DNA from: an uncultured Lachnospiraceae bacterium
GTDB taxonomy: Bacteria; Bacillota; Clostridia; Lachnospirales; Lachnospiraceae
DNA: 64,000 nt
NCBI GenBank assembly: GCA_946558465.1
Contig: CAMNTM010000008.1
Span: 62,001-126,000 of the forward strand
Direction: 5' to 3'
Made by a program: the position numbers and the translations under genes. Positions 27,060-35,308 of this stretch are shown here, in pieces (positions within the stretch are counted from its first letter, which is position 1; every line of letters starts with the position of its first letter). The notes beneath the pieces were generated by a model. It worked only from the letters and a program-made list of their open reading frames with translations. It searched no databases and had not been told where the DNA came from.

Positions 27060-27060
27060 C

Positions 27061-28011
27061 GTGAAGAACAAAAGATTACATAATTATGCATATACGTTTA
27101 TACTGCTGGGAGTTTTGGTGCTTTTGACTGTCGTGATGGCAGCCGCCTCTCCCTATTTTTTTTCGTGGAAAAACTGCAGGAATATTTTGAACCAATCGGC
27201 GATATATCTGGTGCTTTCCATAGGAATGACCTTTGTTATCAGCGCAGGGCAGATTGATTTGTCTGTAGGTGCGTTGATCGGGTTTTCCGGTATGACAATG
27301 GGGCTTTTATGTCAGGCAGGAGCGTCGGCATTTACCGCCGTTTTTGCGGGACTGGCCGTGTCGGCGGTGATAGGAGCAGTAAATGGTCTTCTTATCGCAT
27401 ATGGCAGGATCAATTCCTTTATTGTTACATTAAGCGTGATGACAATACTTAGAGGAATTATATTAATACGAATGAAATCCAAGTCTATTTTCGGATTTGG
27501 ACCTGCATTTACCTTTATCGGGAGCGGGAAGGTGGGTCCGGTAAATATGCCGATTGTAATTTCTCTTGGTATAGCTGCTGTCGGGGCTGTGATACTGCAT
27601 ATGACGCGGTTTGGAAATTACTGTCTTTTTATCGGGGCAAATGAGGCGGCGCTGAACCGTTCCGGTGTGAATGTGAAAAAATATAAGGTGCTTTTGTTTT
27701 CCCTGTGCGGGCTGTGTGCCGGGGTTGCCGGTATGATTGTAACGGCAAGACTTAATTCGGCGGAGCCTCTGGCCGGCCAGGGCTATGAGATGGATGCCAT
27801 AGCAGCGACGATACTGGGCGGCACAAGCATGCAGGGCGGAAAGGGAAGTGTGATAGGGACGGTTATTGCCTGTTTTATCCTGAATGTTATGAAGAACGGA
27901 CTTACACTGCTTGCAATTTCCCCTCATTATCAGCAGATTTTGACGGGGCTTATATTGCTTTTATCTGTTCTTTTATCAGAAAGTAAGCAGAGAAAGAAAA
28001 GTGAGGTATAG
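27061..28011 (+). CDS. Ribose/sugar-type ABC importer permease (RbsC-like)
   Basis: A 316-residue polytopic protein of the branched-chain/ribose permease family (BPD_transp_2). It has 8-10 hydrophobic segments, the family signature GQIDLSVGALIGFSGM near residue 60, and the C-terminal ATILGGTSMQGGKGSVIG motif. The GTG start is 1 bp after the ATPase stop, with GGGAGA as ribosome binding site. It works with the adjacent ATPase and the lipoprotein encoded two genes downstream. Confidence 0.92.
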   Translation: MKNKRLHNYAYTFILLGVLVLLTVVMAAASPYFFSWKNCRNILNQSAIYLVLSIGMTFVISAGQIDLSVGALIGFSGMTMGLLCQAGASAFTAVFAGLAVSAVIGAVNGLLIAYGRINSFIVTLSVMTILRGIILIRMKSKSIFGFGPAFTFIGSGKVGPVNMPIVISLGIAAVGAVILHMTRFGNYCLFIGANEAALNRSGVNVKKYKVLLFSLCGLCAGVAGMIVTARLNSAEPLAGQGYEMDAIAATILGGTSMQGGKGSVIGTVIACFILNVMKNGLTLLAISPHYQQILTGLILLLSVLLSESKQRKKSEV

Positions 28012-28013
28012 GT

Positions 28014-28949
28014 ATGAAGAGATTATTATCACTAGGAGCGGTTGCGATGGATATTGTGATTGACAGCCATGAGCTTCCAAAGGATGACGGATTTGCATTG
28101 ATTAATCGTGAGGAGATGCTTCCGGGAGGCAGCGCTTCCAATGTATCTGTGTCTGCGGCTCATCTGGGGCTTGAGGTGTACCAGACGGGAAAAATCGGAG
28201 ACGACAGTATTGGAGAAGAATTCAGGAGAACTCTGACAGCGGACGGGGTGGATGACAGGTATGTTGTTACGAAAAAACAAGGGACAACTCTCCATACCTA
28301 TATACTGACTGCACCAGGCGGGCGGCACTGTATTTTTGCCAATAAGGGAGATTCGGTGTGTACGCTGGCGCCGGAGGAGCTTCCGGAGAATCTTATGGAT
28401 TCGATGGATATATTTTATAATGATATGTTTTCTCCGAAGGCGGCGCTGTGGCTGGCAAAGAGGGCGGCGGCTCAAGGGAAACCGATTGTATATAATATGC
28501 AGTGTGTTCCGTCATTTATGGAGCTGTGCGGAACCTCCAGAGAGGAAATCGACGAGATGCTTGGCACCTGTACTTTATTTGTAAGCGGGAGAGACGGCTA
28601 TTATGAGCTGACCGGTGAAACAGATTACCGGAAGGCGATGAGAATCGTACAGGAACGTTATCAGGTAAAAGAAGGAGTGATCTGTACGGCCGGGGGGGAA
28701 GGAGCTTTCTGGTATGACGGACAGGAATATGCGGCTCCTGCCTGCAAGATAGAGCCGGTGGATACAACAGGAGCCGGAGACTGCTTTTTAGGCGGTCTGA
28801 TCTATGCTTATTTTACCGAAGGGCAGAGTAAGCCAGAGGCACTTGAATTTGCCAATGCTTCTGCAGCGGTAAAATGCCTGCAGGCAGGACCGAGGAGCAG
28901 GGCGGATGTGAAAAAGATTCAGGAGTTTAAGGATACTCATAAAGAGTAA
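28014..28949 (+). CDS. PfkB family carbohydrate kinase
   Basis: A 311-residue ribokinase-fold kinase. It has the N-terminal GGSASNVSVSAAHLG substrate/Gly-rich motif and the C-terminal PfkB signature DTTGAGDCFLGGL with the catalytic Asp. It phosphorylates a sugar or nucleoside with ATP. It lies between the permease and the binding protein genes of a ribose-type importer, and ADP-ribosylglycohydrolase genes follow, so ribose or a ribosyl compound is the most natural substrate (inference). Confidence 0.9.
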   Translation: MKRLLSLGAVAMDIVIDSHELPKDDGFALINREEMLPGGSASNVSVSAAHLGLEVYQTGKIGDDSIGEEFRRTLTADGVDDRYVVTKKQGTTLHTYILTAPGGRHCIFANKGDSVCTLAPEELPENLMDSMDIFYNDMFSPKAALWLAKRAAAQGKPIVYNMQCVPSFMELCGTSREEIDEMLGTCTLFVSGRDGYYELTGETDYRKAMRIVQERYQVKEGVICTAGGEGAFWYDGQEYAAPACKIEPVDTTGAGDCFLGGLIYAYFTEGQSKPEALEFANASAAVKCLQAGPRSRADVKKIQEFKDTHKE

Positions 28950-28989
28950 TCTTTAAATAAATACAAAAGTTTATTAAGGAGGCATTATT

Positions 28990-30081
28990 ATGAAAAAAAG
29001 ACTTGTAAGTGTGCTGCTGTGTGTGACTATGGCGGCAGCGATGGCAGCCGGATGCGGTTCATCCTCAGAGGAACCGAAGGAGGAGCCGAAGAAAGAGACC
29101 TCAGAGGAGCCGAAGGAAGAGACAGAGGAAGCAGGTGGAGATACTTTATTTCAGCAGGCTCTTGCACAGGTAGACGAAGACCTGGCACCGCTTCCGAAGA
29201 AGGATGCGGGGGTTGAGCTTGGGGCTATTGAGAGTACCTTGACAAATTCCTTCTGGGTAACAATGCAGGAAGGCTATGAGGATGCGGCAGAGGAGTACGG
29301 TGTGAAGATTGACGTACAGGCAACGGATTCAGATACAGACACGGCAGGACAGCTGGATATTCTGAATAACATGCTGGTTAAGAATTATTCCGCAATTGCG
29401 GTATCTCCTCTTACAGAGGACTGCCTGATCTCTGGTATTGTGACGGCAAATCAAAGTGATGTCAAGATTATCACAACAGGAAATCAGGTAAATGAGGATG
29501 CTCTTGCTCAGGCAGGAGGCAAAATAGATGCGAAGATTACGGTAGATTTTTACAATCAGGGAGTTCTCGGCGCGCAGTATATTATTGACAATACAGACGG
29601 CGGAAAGGTAGCTGTCATCGCCGGAAATGAAGGCGGAACGCAGGCAGATGCCCGCAGAGACGGTGCAAAGGAAACCTTTGAGAAGGCAGGAATGGAAGTT
29701 GTAGCAGTTGAGCAGTGTGATTTTGATGCACAGAAGGCATACGATGCGGCAGCAGCAATCGTAGAAGCAAATCCAGATCTGGTAGGTATTGCATGCGGCA
29801 ACGACGATATGGCACTTGGTGTTGTACGTGCTCTGCAGGAGAAGGAGATGAAGGACAAGGTAAAGGTTGTAGGTGTTGACTTTACCGAGGAAGCAAAGGC
29901 AGCTATCGAAGAGGGAACCTATGATGCAAGTGTTGCGATGTCTCCGTATCTGATGGGAAGAGAAGGCGTGATTATTATGCTGAAGGCTCTGGAAGGACAG
30001 GATGTGTCTGAGGTCGGTGACAGTACTCCGATGGCAGTTGTAGATGCATCTAATGTTGGACAGATGTCTGACTGGCATTAA
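28990..30081 (+). CDS. Sugar-binding lipoprotein of the ribose-type ABC importer
   Basis: A 363-residue substrate-binding protein (Peripla_BP_4, RbsB group). A lipoprotein signal peptide ends in AMAAGC with the acylated C22. A Glu/Lys/Pro-rich linker to about residue 45 and two Rossmann-like lobes follow (ESTLTNSFWVTMQEGYEDAA; VAVIAGNEGGTQADARRDG). Anchored outside the membrane, it captures the solute for the adjacent permease. AAGGAGG precedes the ATG. A hairpin terminator follows, which would leave the downstream ADP-ribosylglycohydrolases partly uncoupled. Confidence 0.93.
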   Translation: MKKRLVSVLLCVTMAAAMAAGCGSSSEEPKEEPKKETSEEPKEETEEAGGDTLFQQALAQVDEDLAPLPKKDAGVELGAIESTLTNSFWVTMQEGYEDAAEEYGVKIDVQATDSDTDTAGQLDILNNMLVKNYSAIAVSPLTEDCLISGIVTANQSDVKIITTGNQVNEDALAQAGGKIDAKITVDFYNQGVLGAQYIIDNTDGGKVAVIAGNEGGTQADARRDGAKETFEKAGMEVVAVEQCDFDAQKAYDAAAAIVEANPDLVGIACGNDDMALGVVRALQEKEMKDKVKVVGVDFTEEAKAAIEEGTYDASVAMSPYLMGREGVIIMLKALEGQDVSEVGDSTPMAVVDASNVGQMSDWH

Positions 30082-30140
30082 TTTTTTAAATTGCTGCTGT
30101 GTGCGGCAAAAATGCCGGATTTTGATTTTAGGAAGAAACA

Positions 30141-30174
30141 GGGGAGATGCTCCGAGAGAGCGTTTCCCTTTTTT
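30141..30174 (+). terminator. Terminator or attenuator after the binding-protein gene
   Basis: An imperfect GC-rich hairpin (GGGGAGATGCTC / GAGCGTTTCCC) followed by TTTTTT, 55 bp before the next start codon. It probably reduces rather than abolishes transcription into the ADP-ribosylglycohydrolase genes, for which no other promoter is obvious. Confidence 0.6.
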
Positions 30175-30228
30175 GCAGAAAAATTCAGACAAAAGATGAA
30201 TGTCTGTATATTTGGAAAAGGAGGGTCT

Positions 30229-31278
30229 ATGTATAATAGGATTTTAGGAGGTCTCATCGGAGCCGGAGCCGGAGATGCGATGGGAGCGGCGACAGAGGCA
30301 AGGACGACAGAGCAGATTCTGGAAACTTTCGGACACGAGGTTACGGATTTTGAGATACCGCCGGCCGATACATTCGGAGCAGGAAATATTGCCGGTCAGC
30401 TTACAGATGATTTCAGCTCCGCTTATTTTGTGGCGAAGCATATTGTCGGAAACCAAGGTGAGGTTACAAGGAAGGCAGTGCAGGATGCCTTAATTGAGTG
30501 GTCGGAGCATCCGGAGTTTTTTGACCGGTTTGCAGGGCCGACCACAAGGCTTGCGATTCGAAGGTATAAGGGAGAAGAGATTGAGAAGCCGAAGGGAGTG
30601 AAGCTTTTGTCCAGACAGGCGACCAATGGAGCAGCTATGAAGATTTCTCCGGTGGGTTTGTTAAATGCCGGAAATGTGGACCAGGCGGTGCGGGATGCCG
30701 TGACGGTTACGATGGTGACTCATGATAACTATCTTGCCATATCAGGAGGCTGTGCCGTGGCGGCGGCAGTCAGCCGTGCGGTTATGCCGGATGCGGATGT
30801 ATACAATGTTCTTCAAGCCGGTTTATATGGCGCAAGGGAGGGCGAGCGTATCGGAAGAGAGGCAGGAAGAGACGTGGCGGGTCCTTCTGTGGTAAGGCGT
30901 ATGGAGATGGCCATTGATATCGGACTTGGGCGCGGGACGGCAAAAGAAAAGATGGCGGAGATCGGGCACCGCATCGGTGCGGGGCTTCACATATCCGAAG
31001 CAGTCCCCTGTGCTTTTGGATTTTTCGCGGCAAATGAGGGAGATGCCATGGGAAGCATCATAGGCGCAGTGAATGTGGGCTATGATACGGATACAATTGC
31101 GACGATGGCCGGAGCAATGGCCGGAGCGTTTCAGGGTGCGGAAAGCTTTCCGAAACATTTTCTTCCAATTTTGGAGCGGGTGAATCATCTGGAAATCGAA
31201 AAGCTTGCGCGAGATTTAACTATGCTTGCGAAGCAGAGGCTGACTGTCTGGAAGAGTCAGAACAAAGAAGATATATAA
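30229..31278 (+). CDS. ADP-ribosylglycohydrolase family protein, intact metal site
   Basis: A 349-residue all-alpha protein of the DraG/ARH family (PF03747), which cleaves N- or O-glycosidic ADP-ribose bonds using two divalent metals. The metal ligands are all present: GDAMGA-T/E at the N-terminus, T59-D60-D61 (QLTDDFSS), and D286-T-D288-T289 (GYDTDTIA). I chose ATG 30229 behind AAAAGGAGGG over the long N-terminal extension in the ORF track. The gene context (ribose-type importer and PfkB kinase) suggests a catabolic glycosidase for an imported ribosyl compound rather than reversal of protein ADP-ribosylation. Confidence 0.88.
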   Translation: MYNRILGGLIGAGAGDAMGAATEARTTEQILETFGHEVTDFEIPPADTFGAGNIAGQLTDDFSSAYFVAKHIVGNQGEVTRKAVQDALIEWSEHPEFFDRFAGPTTRLAIRRYKGEEIEKPKGVKLLSRQATNGAAMKISPVGLLNAGNVDQAVRDAVTVTMVTHDNYLAISGGCAVAAAVSRAVMPDADVYNVLQAGLYGAREGERIGREAGRDVAGPSVVRRMEMAIDIGLGRGTAKEKMAEIGHRIGAGLHISEAVPCAFGFFAANEGDAMGSIIGAVNVGYDTDTIATMAGAMAGAFQGAESFPKHFLPILERVNHLEIEKLARDLTMLAKQRLTVWKSQNKEDI

Positions 31279-31296
31279 GGGAAGGAGGAAGACAGC

Positions 31297-32334
31297 ATGA
31301 ATCAGAAAATATTAGGATGTATTTTAGGAGCGGCAGCAGGAGATGCGATGGGAGCGGCGACAGAGACAAAATCTGCAAGACAGATTCAAGAAACTTTTGG
31401 CGGCAGAGTGGAAGAATTCAAGATACCTCCCGATGATGTGCTGGCGCATGGAAGGAAAGCAGGACAGGTGACAGATGCTTTCAGCATTCCCTATATTCTG
31501 ACGGAGTATTTGCTGAAGGAAGGGGGAAAAGCTTCAAAAGAGCTGGGAGAGCGTGCTTTGATGGAGTGGGGAAGGACAGAATATTTTGCTCCGTTTGCCG
31601 GTATGACTACCAGGAATGTGGTAAACCGCCTGAATCAGGAAGAGCATATGGATATGTGGTCCTATATCGGACATCTGGGAAATAAGCTGTATAAGGGCCA
31701 TTATTATGCGCTTTCTTCCAACGGAGCAGCAAGTAAGGCATACCCGGCAGGGCTTCTAAACGGTGGAGATATAGAGAAAGCAATTCAGGATGCGGTGGAG
31801 CTTACCATGACTTCCCACGATGATCCTTACAGCATATCCGGAGCCTGTGCAGTGGCGGCGGCGGTCAGTGAGGCGCTGAAGGAGAATACATCTGTCTATA
31901 AAATTATAAAGGCTGCACATTATGGGAGCATACAAGGAGAAAGGCTAGCGAGAGCCAGAGCAGATATCTGGACCTATCCGGGACCGTCGGTAACAAAACG
32001 AATAGAGATGGCCGAAGAGATAGCTGTGCAGAGTGGAAACAGAGAGGATATTATCACAGAGCTGAGTGAAAAAATCGGCTGTGGTCCTGCTGTTGCCGAG
32101 ACAGTGCCTGCAGCGCTTGGAATTCTGATTGTAAATCAGGGAAACACAATGGAGAGTATCTACGATGCGGTAAATATCGGCGACGAGACGGCTGCAGCAG
32201 CCTGTATCACGGGGGCTGTTGCAGGGGCATTTAACGGTGCGGACAGCATCACGGAAGGGTATCTGGAACTGCTGGAGGAGCAAAATCAGATGAAGCTTCG
32301 GAGACAGGCAGAAGAAATTGAGAGAATTTGCTGA
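31297..32334 (+). CDS. ADP-ribosylglycohydrolase paralogue with degenerate metal site
   Basis: A 345-residue tandem paralogue of the preceding gene, which starts 18 bp upstream behind AAGGAGG. The fold motifs align end to end (GDAMGAATE, NGAASKAYPAGLL, SHDDPYSISGACAVAAAVS). Key metal ligands are changed: TDD becomes T59-D60-A61, and the GYDTDTIA motif becomes GDETAAAA, so D286 becomes E and D288 and T289 become A. The protein is full-length with no frameshift, so it is probably a maintained pseudoenzyme or an enzyme with altered chemistry, perhaps a partner subunit of the intact paralogue (inference). Confidence 0.82.
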   Translation: MNQKILGCILGAAAGDAMGAATETKSARQIQETFGGRVEEFKIPPDDVLAHGRKAGQVTDAFSIPYILTEYLLKEGGKASKELGERALMEWGRTEYFAPFAGMTTRNVVNRLNQEEHMDMWSYIGHLGNKLYKGHYYALSSNGAASKAYPAGLLNGGDIEKAIQDAVELTMTSHDDPYSISGACAVAAAVSEALKENTSVYKIIKAAHYGSIQGERLARARADIWTYPGPSVTKRIEMAEEIAVQSGNREDIITELSEKIGCGPAVAETVPAALGILIVNQGNTMESIYDAVNIGDETAAAACITGAVAGAFNGADSITEGYLELLEEQNQMKLRRQAEEIERIC

Positions 32335-32376
32335 TTTTATTTGACAGACTTTTTCAACGGACAGTCTTACCTTCAT

Positions 32377-32417
32377 AAGGAAGGATTCGAAAGCGTTTGC
32401 CTGGAATCCTTCCTTTT
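32377..32417 (+). terminator. Terminator after the ADP-ribosylglycohydrolase genes
   Basis: A perfect 12-bp stem (AAGGAAGGATTC / GAATCCTTCCTT) with a 15-nt loop followed by TT and, a few bases on, more T-rich sequence. It lies between converging genes. Confidence 0.65.
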
Positions 32418-32444
32418 ACGAATTCTTTTAGGTATCTTTACTTT

Positions 32445-33208
32445 TTATAAAAACAATTCATTACTTTTACGCTTACTGCAGGCGTTTTTCAGCTTCAGGC
32501 TGCCTGCAGCCAGAAGTATCCTGCTGACTTTTCTTGCCCTTGACGGACATACGGCGATACAGCGCATGCAGGAAATGCACAGCCGTGCATCTGTTTTGGC
32601 CGGATTGGAGATGTGGATGGCTCCGGCAGGACATTGCTCTGCACAAAGACCGCATCTGGTACAGGCCTTTCCTGCCTGGGGTTTCATGGGAACACCGCCG
32701 TATTCCCGGTAGGGCTGGCTGCCGGGCAGATCTAGTTCTGCCGGAATCTTTCCGGACTGCAGCCGGGAGCGTATGGTTTCTGCGAAAGCAGCAAGTTCTT
32801 GCGCATCCTGTGCGTCAGGACGTCCTGCGGCAAACCGGCGCATAATAGAGTGCTCGGCGACAGCAGCAACGGCGGCTGTGCAGGAAAATCCGGCATCTGT
32901 TAAGGTATCCTTGAGTTCGGCTAATGTGTCTTCATAAGCCCGGTTTCCATACACTGTAATAAGGACTGCCTGCGCTTTGTTTCCTCTCATCTGGCGCAGT
33001 CTTACTGCAGCGGTATCCGGGACTCTTCCACCATAAGAAGGGACTGATATAATACAAATATCTTCCGAGTGAAAAGAATAGGCGGAAAATCGCTGGTGCG
33101 GCAGCACAGGTCAATATAAATGCTTTCCGTGCAGAATGTTTTTGTGAATAATTCAGATACTTTTTTTGTGCCTCCGGTGGGGCTGAATACGATTTGAAAT
33201 ACAGACAT
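32445..33208 (-). pseudogene. EFR1-type flavodoxin/ferredoxin fusion, frameshifted
   Basis: Two overlapping reading frames together encode one protein. The N-terminal flavodoxin-like part (MSVFQIVFSPTGGTKKV, ATG at 33208 behind AAGGAAGGAG) runs to about 33090. The rest continues in another frame with VPSYGGRVP and a C-terminal 2x[4Fe-4S] ferredoxin (CTRCGLCAEQCPAGA, CISCMRCIAVCP). Adding one base to the AAAA run at 33086-33089 (TTTT in the coding strand) restores ...RTSDF-SAYSFHSEDIC... The lesion is either a real mutation or a homopolymer sequencing error. The intact family member is a small electron-transfer protein of anaerobes. Confidence 0.8.
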
Positions 33209-33570
33209 CGTCAAGCTCCTTCCTTCTGTTTGATATAGAAAATTATAGCATAAGGATTTTTTAACCTCAATTATTTATTTTATCTATATAAGTATATAAA
33301 TTATCGATTAGTAGTGCTTTTTTTTCTATGTTACTATGAATATACAACAGCAGATATAGCAGCGGTTCGTATGGATAAAGAAAGATGTTGTATATGGAAA
33401 ATATTTTCGGCGGGAAAGGACGGTGCGGCGCTGTCTTCTTCCTGTCTTTTTCATATTCATACGAGTATCCCGTAATACATGCTCTGTACGATGACGGCGG
33501 ACGGTTGTCTGATAATGCATGCGATGACGATAAAAAGATAAAGGACAATAAAAGAAAAGGAAGTTTTTCT
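33209..33570. other. Divergent intergenic region with a spaced inverted repeat
   Basis: The 362 bp between the ferredoxin gene and the methyltransferase gene are AT-rich on the left side. They contain a 10-bp inverted repeat, ATATACAACA (33340-33349) and TGTTGTATAT (33386-33395), 36 bp apart, which could be a two-half-site operator. The open frame from 33385 upstream of the methyltransferase ATG has atypical composition and no ribosome binding site, and I do not consider it coding. Confidence 0.4.
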
Positions 33571-34440
33571 ATGGCAGAGATAAAAGATTTTAACTGTACC
33601 TATGACAATTCGGTCGGGATAAGCAAAGAGGTGACGGCCGGACTTAGCCTTACATTTCCGGATGCCTATATGCATGCGGATACGATGGCGGTGCTTGCGA
33701 AGGCCTTAAAGGCGCATGACGGTGCGGATTTTTGCGGGCTTCCGTTCTGTCATACAGTGGAGGCAGAGGCGATGGGAGGCAGTATTAATTTTGGAAATGA
33801 TAAGGCTGGTCCCAGAGCGAAGGAGTATATCTATACCTCTCCAGAGGAGCTTTTAGAGCTTCCGGAGATTGACTTTACGAAAGGCCGGGTTTATGAGACG
33901 CTTTTGGCCTGCCAGATACTTAAGAAACAGGGGGAACAGGTAGTTTTGGAGGTGTCAGGCCCATTTACCATACTGAATGTGTTGATAGATGCAAGGCATG
34001 TGTTTAAGGCGGTGCGTAAGAAGCCGGAGCTTATGAAGGAGGTATTCTGGAAGCTTGGGAAAGAGCTTCAGCGCTACGTGAAGGAGGCAGAGAAATACGG
34101 AGTGGAGATGATAAGCTATGCAGATTCGTCAGGGGGTGTAAATATCCTGGGGCCGAAGACAGCGGAGCAGGTGGTCAGTGATTTTACATATGAATTTTTG
34201 AAAGAGCTGGAAGAGGCTGCAGGAGAAGGAACCCTGATTCTGCTCTGTCCGAAAACTACGTTTGCCCTGCTTGGTACGGGGAAGGCGGAGCTTAAGGAGA
34301 TAGAGCTTCCGGGGCCGATGCGTTATGGGGAGGCCTGTATCTACATGAAAGGAAGAATACACTTTGCAGGCCAGATGTGTATTAAGAATATTAATTACCG
34401 GCTGGAAAACGGAAGGTTTAAAGCGTTAGTTCTCAAATGA
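33571..34440 (+). CDS. URO-D/MtaA-family methyltransferase, variant metal site
   Basis: A 289-residue member of the uroporphyrinogen decarboxylase superfamily, in the MtaA/MtbA-like group that moves methyl groups between a corrinoid protein and a thiol or folate. The start at 33571 follows AAAAGGAAG. Shared features are the PFCHTVEAEAMGG segment and ADSSGGVNILGPK. The zinc signature H-x-C of MtaA is changed: the aligned position reads LLCPK, so His is replaced by Leu, although a second Cys (GQMC) is kept. It is about 50 residues shorter than the paralogue at 35309, chiefly at the N-terminus. The corrinoid protein gene follows. Confidence 0.75.
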   Translation: MAEIKDFNCTYDNSVGISKEVTAGLSLTFPDAYMHADTMAVLAKALKAHDGADFCGLPFCHTVEAEAMGGSINFGNDKAGPRAKEYIYTSPEELLELPEIDFTKGRVYETLLACQILKKQGEQVVLEVSGPFTILNVLIDARHVFKAVRKKPELMKEVFWKLGKELQRYVKEAEKYGVEMISYADSSGGVNILGPKTAEQVVSDFTYEFLKELEEAAGEGTLILLCPKTTFALLGTGKAELKEIELPGPMRYGEACIYMKGRIHFAGQMCIKNINYRLENGRFKALVLK

Positions 34441-34559
34441 CAGAAAACGAGGAAGGATGGAAGCAGAAGTTTCCAAATGGCAGGAAATAGGAGGATTCAG
34501 AAAAGCAAGAAAATTAAATCAATGAAGTGTACAGAGATATAAAAAGGGAGGAGAAGCAT

Positions 34560-35210
34560 ATGAGCGTGAAGGAGGAATTATTGAAACGTTTGTCTGACGG
34601 TGTTGTGAATATGGAGGAGGACGACGTTGCAGAGGCGGCACAGGAATATCTAGAAGCAGGGTATCCGGCATTTGACGGGATTATGAAAGGACTTATAGAC
34701 GGCATGAACCGGGCAGGTCAGTTATATGAGGAGGAAGAGTATTTTGTAACAGATGTACTTCTCTGTTCGGATGCCATGTATGCGGGGCTGGATGTTCTGA
34801 GACCCTGTCTCCCGGATGAGGAAGACAAAGCAAAGAGAAAGGGTGTTATCGGCGTAGTGGAAGGAGATACCCACGACATCGGAAAGAATCTTGTGAAAAT
34901 TATGATGGAGACAGCGGGATTTGACATGATAGACTTAGGAAGAGATGTTCCGCTTCAGAAATTTGTGGATACAGCAAGGGAGGAAGGCGCAGAGCTTATC
35001 TGTATGTCCACCTTGATGACAACAACGATGGGCGGTATGGAAACGGTAATTCATCTGCTGGAGGAGAACGGGCTTCGGGATAAGGTTAAGGTTATGATAG
35101 GCGGAGGCCCCATTTCTCAAAGGTATGCAGATAAAATCGGGGCAGACGGCTATTCTCAGAATGCAGTAGAGGCTGTGAAGCTTGCGAAGCGCCTGCTGGA
35201 TATTGCATAG
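34560..35210 (+). CDS. Methyltransferase cognate corrinoid protein (MtaC/MtbC-like)
   Basis: A 216-residue B12-binding protein from ATG 34560 (AAGGGAGGAG upstream). The N-terminal helical cap (about 1-85) is followed by a Rossmann-like cobalamin domain. The lower-ligand motif GDTHDIGKN (D-x-H-x-x-G, His ligates cobalt) and the downstream GGGPIS loop are intact. It carries the methyl group between the two methyltransferases encoded on either side. The product of the ferredoxin/ASKHA gene probably keeps its cobalt in the Co(I) state. Confidence 0.92.
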   Translation: MSVKEELLKRLSDGVVNMEEDDVAEAAQEYLEAGYPAFDGIMKGLIDGMNRAGQLYEEEEYFVTDVLLCSDAMYAGLDVLRPCLPDEEDKAKRKGVIGVVEGDTHDIGKNLVKIMMETAGFDMIDLGRDVPLQKFVDTAREEGAELICMSTLMTTTMGGMETVIHLLEENGLRDKVKVMIGGGPISQRYADKIGADGYSQNAVEAVKLAKRLLDIA

Positions 35211-35308
35211 AGTCTTGACAGCGGTATGGCAGACAGAAATAATAATAATGTGGATGGTATTTAAGCTGCCGGAGATGAAAGTACAACAATGAGTAATGGA
35301 GAACAGGT

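Noticed and set aside
29329-30192. 287-aa minus-strand ORF
   Set aside because: Antisense to the binding-protein lipoprotein gene, which has a clear signal peptide and domain pattern. The antisense product is Cys/His-rich noise.
30091-30228. 46-residue N-terminal extension of the first ADP-ribosylglycohydrolase
   Set aside because: It runs through a terminator hairpin and the AAAAGGAGGG site that serves ATG 30229. The tandem paralogue starts at the equivalent point.
33385-33570. 62-residue N-terminal extension of the first methyltransferase
   Set aside because: No ribosome binding site, composition unlike the enzyme, and a clear start with AAAAGGAAG at 33571.
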